Assembly: GCA_003838145.1 (NCBI GenBank)
Contig: QYZZ01000089.1
Span: 1-59,840 of the forward strand
Reading direction: 5' to 3'
Source of the DNA: Tindallia sp. MSAO_Bac2
GTDB taxonomy: Bacteria; Bacillota; Clostridia; Peptostreptococcales; Tindalliaceae
DNA length: 59,840 nt
Of the stretch, positions 54,196-59,840 are shown piece by piece (within the stretch, counting starts at the first letter, position 1; each line of letters opens with the position of its first letter). The notes beneath the pieces were generated by a model that saw only the letters and a program-made list of their open reading frames with translations, was not told where the DNA came from and did not search any database. The translations under genes and the position numbers were made by a program.

Positions 54196-55095
54196 TTATC
54201 TTTCTGCAAAATCTCCTGCTAATATCTGTATCCCTTCCACAAACTTTCGGACGCTTACTTTACCACTATAACTACCTTTCCCGTTAATATAATCCATTTC
54301 TCGTCGGACTTCACTGAATTCGAATAGTAAGGTGGAGTATCGCACAAAAATATCATCATGATAATCTTCCAGGCCGCGGTGGGCTAAATTATTCAGGGCA
54401 TTTTTAATGGAGCGGCGTATGCGTTGTTCTATGGTACCCGGATTAATCAGCAAGCCATTTTGTTGATAATATTCCTGTACGAGTTTATACGCATCGGTCA
54501 TCTTAATGTTTCCGGTATTTGCTCCAGACAACTCTTTGTTTATCAGCAGAAAGATTAATTCTATTAAATCCTGACAACCAGCCTCACCGGAAACGCCCAT
54601 ATTAGCCAGGATTTTCCGGACATTGGATTTAACACTATCAGCGGCGGGGATATCCATGGAATATGTATCTGAACCCCGAACCATTTTAACGGCACTTTCA
54701 AATGAATGAAGCATTTTGGTTAAGCTGTGTTTTTCCATGACATTTTTGATTACTGATACAACCTCCACAACGTTGATAGGTTTGTTAATAAAAAACTCAA
54801 TTCCTTTTTCGTATGCAATAGAAATCATGTCGCGGGAATCAACCTGAGAAATCATAATAAATGAATATTTGCAATCTGAATGGTTTAGAGAAGAAACGAC
54901 ACCAATTCCATCTACTTGTGGCATCAGAAGATCAACCAGCACAATATCTGGCTGAAGAGCAGGGATTTCATCGATAGCCATTTTGCCGTTACTGGAGCTG
55001 CCTATAACAGTTCCCAAATCGTGTTTTTCAATAATGCTTTCCAGTATACGTTGAATGCTCAGGTCATCATCGGCGATATAAAAACGTGTCTTCAT
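54196..55095 (-). CDS. Response regulator with YcbB (GlnL) output domain
   Basis: A 299-residue protein with an N-terminal receiver domain (acidic pocket IADDD, phosphoacceptor Asp55 in VLVDLLMPQVDG, Lys105 in FINKPIN) and a C-terminal YcbB-type DNA-binding domain (about 175-295; NPGTIEQRIRRSIKNALNNLA). The B. subtilis relative GlnL regulates glutamine uptake and use. ATG 55095 overlaps the kinase stop (TAATG) and follows GGGAGGAGG. The likely target is the downstream symporter. Confidence 0.9.
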   Translation of the reverse strand: MKTRFYIADDDLSIQRILESIIEKHDLGTVIGSSSNGKMAIDEIPALQPDIVLVDLLMPQVDGIGVVSSLNHSDCKYSFIMISQVDSRDMISIAYEKGIEFFINKPINVVEVVSVIKNVMEKHSLTKMLHSFESAVKMVRGSDTYSMDIPAADSVKSNVRKILANMGVSGEAGCQDLIELIFLLINKELSGANTGNIKMTDAYKLVQEYYQQNGLLINPGTIEQRIRRSIKNALNNLAHRGLEDYHDDIFVRYSTLLFEFSEVRREMDYINGKGSYSGKVSVRKFVEGIQILAGDFAER

Positions 55096-56369
55096 TAAGA
55101 AGCCTCCTCCCATAGTCTGCTTACTGGCATCTGCAACGAAAATCTGGTCCATCTGGACTCTTGGATTGAATCGACCTGTATAGAGCCTGAAAAGTGGTTT
55201 TCAACTATTTCTTTTACATGAGAAAGTCCGATACCGGTAGACATTTTTCCGGTGACTTCATCGTATTTTGTAGAATAGCCCGGTAAAAACAGCAGTTCTA
55301 AATCCTTCGGATCAATGCCTTTTCCGTTGTCCATAACCTGAAAATGGTAGTATTCTTTATCCATAAAAGCTTTTACAACGATGGAACCTTCCTGTTGAAT
55401 GGCCTCCAATGAATTAATGATTAGATTGTTTAATATGGAAATCAAAGGGTAATATTCGGAAGTCATAATATTATTGCGGCACTGAAAAGAAAAACGGACA
55501 TCCAACTTTCTGCTATTGGCAAGTGTAATATAGTTCTCTTTAAGCAAGTCGAACAATTCTCTTATACTCATCATTGAATAGTCTTCCTCTTTTGCCAATG
55601 CATTTTCCATGCCTTCCACCACTCTGACATAATCTTTTTTGATTTCGTGAATGTTTTTTGCAACGCTTAGGGCTTGTTCTTTAAAAGGTCCGGGCGCCAG
55701 TTGGCGATAAAGTCCATAGCTTTCCTTCATGGCTTCTTCGATATCAGCAATAGATTTTCGAATAAAAAACAGCTCTGATTTAAGTCCGGAAAGAAACAAC
55801 AGGGTTTCCCGGTATTTTTTTTCCTTTACACTTCGGTCATATCGCTCAATATAGTAAAGGGTAGTATTGTAAAGGAAATACGTAAGTACTGTTCGAATCA
55901 TTCCCATCAGAATAATCTGCAGAATCGCATCTCCTATTTCAGTCCGATCTAAAAGCTGGCGCAATGAGAGCTCCATAATATTTGAAAAACTGTCAACAAA
56001 CCATAAAGAGAACATAAAGAGCATCGGGCTCTGCAATTTTTTGCGAATCTGGAGGAACTCAAATAATGTACCGTAAGAAAAGTAGTAAAAAGCAACCGGT
56101 AGATATCCCAGAAACAGGTTAGTAAATCCAACGGAAGAAAGACTCATATAATCCACCAGAGCCCGAAATAGTGGAATGGTAAAAGCTACCGTTCCGCACA
56201 CCAGCATAACCGGTAGCTTCTGAAAATGAATCAACGTAACAGTAAGAGCTGCTACCGCCATGGACAATCGAAACATACCAGGCAAAGGACTCAAATAGAT
56301 TTGGCCGGAAAAGGTGATGATCATTGTTACCAATAAAAGGTTTTCGATGTTCTTTCGATTCCACTCCAT
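55095..56369 (-). CDS. Sensor histidine kinase, YcbA/GlnK-like
   Basis: A 424-residue kinase with about six N-terminal membrane helices (to about 175), a coiled coil, a dimerisation segment with a probable phosphoacceptor His241 (NIHEIKKD), and a GHKL ATPase with N-box NNLIINSLEA (314-323), G1 DNGKGID (347-353) and G2 TGIGLSHVKEIV (378-389). No extracytoplasmic sensor domain is evident, so it may sense within the membrane or through a transporter. Partner of the overlapping YcbB regulator gene. Confidence 0.9.
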   Translation of the reverse strand: MEWNRKNIENLLLVTMIITFSGQIYLSPLPGMFRLSMAVAALTVTLIHFQKLPVMLVCGTVAFTIPLFRALVDYMSLSSVGFTNLFLGYLPVAFYYFSYGTLFEFLQIRKKLQSPMLFMFSLWFVDSFSNIMELSLRQLLDRTEIGDAILQIILMGMIRTVLTYFLYNTTLYYIERYDRSVKEKKYRETLLFLSGLKSELFFIRKSIADIEEAMKESYGLYRQLAPGPFKEQALSVAKNIHEIKKDYVRVVEGMENALAKEEDYSMMSIRELFDLLKENYITLANSRKLDVRFSFQCRNNIMTSEYYPLISILNNLIINSLEAIQQEGSIVVKAFMDKEYYHFQVMDNGKGIDPKDLELLFLPGYSTKYDEVTGKMSTGIGLSHVKEIVENHFSGSIQVDSIQESRWTRFSLQMPVSRLWEEAS

Positions 56370-56605
56370 AATGAGGCACCCTCTCCTTTTTCTTAATTAT
56401 ATCTTTTTTCAGACTGTAAAACGAGGATTCTATCTAAAATTTATAAAAATAAGCGTGAATTATGACATAAAGTAAGAGTTCTTGGTTTTAGATTGATAGA
56501 GTTGAGGAATGAAAGGGTATTAAATCACGGAAAAGCATAAAATCAGGTGCGAAGAAAGAGTAATCTGGCAAAAACAAAAAGAGTTTGAAAGGGAGGGATC
56601 TTATC

Positions 56606-57187
56606 GTGCGTAATGTAGGGATATTAATTTTTGAAAAAGTGGAAGTCCTGGATTTTGCCGGGCCATATGAAGTTTTTTCGGTTACTTCAGAGCTCAACAA
56701 TGATGACTTGTTCAAGGTGTTTACTATTGGAGAAAAGTCAGGTGTCGTAGAGACGGTCAATGGACTCAGGGTGATTGCTGACTACTCTGTCGAAGATCAC
56801 CCGTCGGTGGATATTCTGATAATTCCCGGAGGTGAAGGGACTCGATATCAGGCAGGAAATAAGAAAGTGATGGATTGGATTAAAAAGCTTCAGCCTGAAA
56901 CTGAGATTACCATGTCTGTATGCACCGGATCTGTTTTGCTTGGAAAACTTGGTCTGCTTGATGGATTGGAGTCCGTTACTCATCATCAGGTTCTGGATCT
57001 GCTTAGAAAGAGCGCGCCGGGAACGTTGGTTAACCCGGAAAAGCGAATGATTGACCATGGCTATATCGCAACCTGTGGAGGCATTTCTGCCGGGATTGAC
57101 CTGAGCTTACATATGGTGGAAAGACTTTGTGGTGTTGAAATAAGAGAAAAGACGCAGTCATATATGGAGTATGGTGACTGGAAATAG
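56606..57187 (+). CDS. DJ-1/PfpI family protein
   Basis: A 193-residue class I glutamine-amidotransferase-like protein: NVGILIFEKVEVLDFAGPYEVF, IIPGGEGTRYQ, and the nucleophile elbow VCTGSVLLG with Cys106. It resembles the isonitrile hydratase/AraC-N branch of the family; the reaction is unknown. GTG 56606 lies 11 nt after GGGAGGG; TTG 56585 is an alternative. Gene 35 bp upstream of the RocB-like hydrolase and probably co-transcribed. Confidence 0.85.
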   Translation: MRNVGILIFEKVEVLDFAGPYEVFSVTSELNNDDLFKVFTIGEKSGVVETVNGLRVIADYSVEDHPSVDILIIPGGEGTRYQAGNKKVMDWIKKLQPETEITMSVCTGSVLLGKLGLLDGLESVTHHQVLDLLRKSAPGTLVNPEKRMIDHGYIATCGGISAGIDLSLHMVERLCGVEIREKTQSYMEYGDWK

Positions 57188-57221
57188 TACTGGGATAAAA
57201 CTTAAGGAAAGGGTGGTATGA

Positions 57222-58868
57222 ATGAAAAGATCAGAGCGAATTATGCAGCTTATGAAATTATATATGAAGGAAAAAACCCATACAGGAACTTCAATGGAAA
57301 AAGGTAATGAAACTTTTTTTGCTAATTGGTTTCAGGATGTTCCTTATTTTGTAAAACATCCGGATTATTGTGGATTGTACCCGATTGCAGGAGATCACCT
57401 GAATAGAAGAGTGCCTTGGGCTTTGTTAAAAGGGAAAGGGAAAAAGACAATAGTACTGGTACATCACAGTGATGTAGTGGATGCGGACGATTATGGGAAA
57501 TATTCGGAAACTGCCTACGACCCGGAAAAAATAACTTCTGTCTTCAAGGATGGCAGCATTCAGATGAATGACACAGTTCGGGAAGACCTGGAAAGTGGTA
57601 AGTGGATCTTTGGAAGAGGAACGGCGGATATGAAGGGTGGAGCTGCTATTCATATGGCTTTGATGGAGGAGTACAGTCGGCAGGAAGATTTTCAGGGTAA
57701 TTTGTTGCTTATAGCAGTTCCTGACGAGGAAAACTTATCAGCCGGCATGCGTGGTGCCATCCCACTCATAAAACAACTGAAAGAATTACACGATTTGGAC
57801 TATATTTTAATGCTGGATGTAGAACCTCATTCCAGACCGGATGAAAACACTGCATTAATTCAGGAGGGATCCGTAGGTAAATTAATGCCAGTAATATATG
57901 TACGCGGCAAACTTAGTCATGTCGGGCAGGTTTACCAGGGATTCAATCCGGTAAATCTTCTTTCGGCGATCATCAGAAGAACAGAAGTGAATCCGGAATT
58001 TATTGAAACTGCAGGAAATGCAGCAACACCCCCACCAACATGGCTTTATGCGAAAGATCAAAAAAATGTGTACGATGTTTCGCTGCCGATAGCTGCAGCT
58101 GGCTATATGAACTTATTGACCCTGGATCGCTCACCGGCTGAAATATTTAATCAGCTGAAAGAAATCTCTGAAAACGCCTTTGAAGAAGTCATTAATGATA
58201 TTGAAAAAAGCTATTTGTACTATTCGAAAGTCAGTCTTGATAAAACAGCTTTACCTGAATGGAAACCTAAGGTACGACTCTTCGGAGAGTTATATCAGGA
58301 AGCGCTTGATGATTCCGGATCTGCATTTATTCAGGAAATGGAATCTGTAATGGATGAAGTAAAAAATAATATTGCCAATAATGAGATGACGTTAATTGAC
58401 GGTGCTTACCGGATGATTGAAACAACACTCAGTCATGTCAAGGACTTGTCCCCGGTAGTGGTGATTGCACTGGCGCCACCATACTACCCTAATGTTAACA
58501 ATAGTATGATGCCGGAAGCAGCTAAGCCTGTAAATGATGCTATCGATGATCTGCAAAAATATTCTCTTTCAGAGTGGGGCCTGACCTTTGAGGTGGAAAA
58601 CTACTTTACGGGTATTTGCGACCTGAGTTATGCAATGTTTCAGGCAGAATCAGAGAACATCAGGTACATTGAAGAAAATATGTTGCTTTGGAAGCATGTT
58701 TACGACATACCCCTGGAAGCAATAAAAGAACTCTCGATGCCGGTGATGAACCTGGGACCGTGGGGAAAAGATTTTCATAAATATACGGAGAGGGTATACT
58801 TACAAGACTTACTGGAGCGAACACCTATTTTGACGGACCGATTAATAAAAAAAATGTTGGGAGAATAA
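57222..58868 (+). CDS. RocB-like M20 family metallohydrolase
   Basis: A 548-residue protein of the M20 peptidase superfamily, closest in length and motifs to RocB of arginine utilisation. Metal-binding motifs are VLVHHSDVVDADDYG, GRGTADMKGGAA, VPDEENLSAGMRGA and the dimerisation-domain GKLSHVGQVY. RocB's exact reaction is not established; amide or peptide hydrolysis of amino-acid derivatives is likely. ATG follows AAAGGGTGG. It is 2 bp before the endonuclease IV gene. Confidence 0.88.
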   Translation: MKRSERIMQLMKLYMKEKTHTGTSMEKGNETFFANWFQDVPYFVKHPDYCGLYPIAGDHLNRRVPWALLKGKGKKTIVLVHHSDVVDADDYGKYSETAYDPEKITSVFKDGSIQMNDTVREDLESGKWIFGRGTADMKGGAAIHMALMEEYSRQEDFQGNLLLIAVPDEENLSAGMRGAIPLIKQLKELHDLDYILMLDVEPHSRPDENTALIQEGSVGKLMPVIYVRGKLSHVGQVYQGFNPVNLLSAIIRRTEVNPEFIETAGNAATPPPTWLYAKDQKNVYDVSLPIAAAGYMNLLTLDRSPAEIFNQLKEISENAFEEVINDIEKSYLYYSKVSLDKTALPEWKPKVRLFGELYQEALDDSGSAFIQEMESVMDEVKNNIANNEMTLIDGAYRMIETTLSHVKDLSPVVVIALAPPYYPNVNNSMMPEAAKPVNDAIDDLQKYSLSEWGLTFEVENYFTGICDLSYAMFQAESENIRYIEENMLLWKHVYDIPLEAIKELSMPVMNLGPWGKDFHKYTERVYLQDLLERTPILTDRLIKKMLGE

Positions 58869-58870
58869 AT

Positions 58871-59707
58871 ATGCTTACTATTGGTTGCCATTTATCAATT
58901 ACGAAAGGGTTTTATAAAGCAGGATTGGATGCAGTAAGTATTGGGGCCAATACATTCCAGTTCTTCACCCGAAACCCGCGGGGCGGAAAAGCAAAAGAAA
59001 TCAACGCGGAAGATATCAATAAACTGACTCAATTAATGGAGGAGAATGACTTTGGCCCTCTGTTTGCACATGCCTCCTACACCATGAACCTCTGTTCAGA
59101 CAAAAAAGCCACCCGAGAATTCTCGAAAATGATCTTTCAGGATGATTTAAAACGTCTGCCCCTTCTGCCCGAAAGCCTTTACGTCTTCCACCCTGGTTCG
59201 CATGTGGGTCAGGGAAGCGAAAGAGGCATAGAGTTGATTATTGAAGCAATGAATGAGTCCATTAAAGATGATACAGAAGCAACGATTTTACTGGAGGGGA
59301 TGTCCGGAAAGGGCACTGAAATCGGAGGTAGTTTGGAGGAATTAAAACAGATTATTGATGGAGTGAAAAACAATAAGAAAATTGGAATCTGCTTAGACAG
59401 CTGCCATCTTTATTCAGCAGGGTATGACCTGGTAAATGATTTAGATGGTGTTTTGGAAGAAGTAGATCATATAATTGGTCTGGACCGATTGAAGGCTTTC
59501 CATCTGAACGACAGCAAAGTAGAATATAGGTCTCGGAAAGATCGCCATGAAGTAATTGGTGAAGGCACTTTAGGACAGGAGGCTATAATTCAAATTATCA
59601 ACCACCCAAAACTGAAGGATATTCCTTTTAATCTGGAAACACCAAATGAACTGGAAGGATATCATCAGGAAATAGCCTTTTTGAGAAATAACTTCACAAA
59701 TAAATAA
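58871..59707 (+). CDS. nfo: Endonuclease IV (apurinic/apyrimidinic endonuclease)
   Basis: A 278-residue TIM-barrel AP endonuclease with three zinc-site motifs: GCHLSITKGF at the N-terminus, FHPGSHVG about residue 108, LEGMSGKGTEIGG, CLDSCHLYSAGYD and FHLNDSKVEYRSRKDRHEVIGEG. It nicks DNA 5' of abasic sites in base-excision repair. Length is typical. ATG 58871 follows GGGAGAATAAAT, so it is tightly coupled to the upstream hydrolase gene. Confidence 0.95.
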   Translation: MLTIGCHLSITKGFYKAGLDAVSIGANTFQFFTRNPRGGKAKEINAEDINKLTQLMEENDFGPLFAHASYTMNLCSDKKATREFSKMIFQDDLKRLPLLPESLYVFHPGSHVGQGSERGIELIIEAMNESIKDDTEATILLEGMSGKGTEIGGSLEELKQIIDGVKNNKKIGICLDSCHLYSAGYDLVNDLDGVLEEVDHIIGLDRLKAFHLNDSKVEYRSRKDRHEVIGEGTLGQEAIIQIINHPKLKDIPFNLETPNELEGYHQEIAFLRNNFTNK

Positions 59708-59840
59708 AGCATATAATTAACTCAACTTTCGCAGACTTAAAACAAAATCAAAACCTGTATTTCTAAAGTGTTGTATCTCTTAAAAATGCTCCATTGACTT
59801 TCTCTTAAAACAATAATAGACACCCCGACTTCTGGTATAA

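Noticed and set aside
59708-59840. Gene or RNA after endonuclease IV
   Set aside because: The last 133 bp show no open frame, hairpin with T-run or promoter that could be supported.

Overview
The window is AT-rich, densely packed low-GC Firmicutes DNA, most likely from an obligately anaerobic, amino-acid-using Clostridia. Pointers are a single-chain pyruvate:ferredoxin oxidoreductase, a hybrid cluster protein, a hemerythrin/DUF1858 operon, sigma-A promoters with AAGGAGG-type ribosome binding sites, a glmS ribozyme, a cobalamin riboswitch, a c-di-GMP-I riboswitch and a UGA-containing (selenoprotein) gene. Very acidic linkers behind the lipoprotein cysteines would fit a haloalkaliphile of the Alkaliphilus/Tindallia type; that is an inference. 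No complete mobile element, phage or CRISPR array was seen.

Layout. 1-400: end of a tRNA cluster (partial tRNA, CAT-anticodon tRNA, tRNA-Trp). 404-2642: hcp with an Rrf2-family regulator. 2734-6160: zinc ABC transporter operon plus a cysteine hydrolase. 6176-7251: a Fur-controlled DUF2325 gene and a DUF2148 iron-sulfur protein. 7377-9434: a PAS-GGDEF-EAL protein. 9480-13544: membrane protein, MATE exporter, cysE and a LarA-family racemase. 13545-17171: polar amino-acid ABC transporter and an aminotransferase. 17266-20450: two FAD proteins and a small selenoprotein with a SECIS-like hairpin. 20500-27242: parvulin, HD protein, PFOR and the hemerythrin/DUF1858 operon. 27371-30888: glmM, glmS ribozyme and glmS. 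31397-37399: a tripartite tricarboxylate transporter with three tandem substrate-binding lipoproteins. 37451-43838: cobalamin riboswitch, Nik/Opp-type ABC transporter and a methyltransferase. 43864-47659: DUF418 protein, methionine gamma-lyase and DNA polymerase IV. 47796-50089: c-di-GMP riboswitch, SLH-NlpC/P60 protein and a DUF4349 lipoprotein. 50300-59707: ABC exporter, Asp/Glu racemase, glutamate-type symporter with a GlnK/GlnL-like two-component system, DJ-1/PfpI protein, RocB-like M20 hydrolase and endonuclease IV.

How the parts fit. Much of the region concerns uptake and catabolism of amino acids and organic acids (amino-acid ABC system, aminotransferase, methionine gamma-lyase, racemase, symporter, RocB-like hydrolase, TTT transporter) feeding pyruvate and reduced ferredoxin metabolism. 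A second theme is metal and redox control: Zn uptake, a Fur box, a B12-repressed transporter and nitrosative/oxygen-stress proteins. c-di-GMP links the GGDEF-EAL protein to the riboswitch-controlled cell-wall hydrolase.

The least expected items are the UGA-interrupted selenoprotein gene at 20160-20450, which simple ORF calling would miss; the three tandem TctC-type lipoproteins separated by distinct regulatory signals; the B12-riboswitch Nik/Opp-type operon with its methyltransferase; and a near-perfect Fur box lying on a perfect-consensus promoter for a DUF2325 gene.
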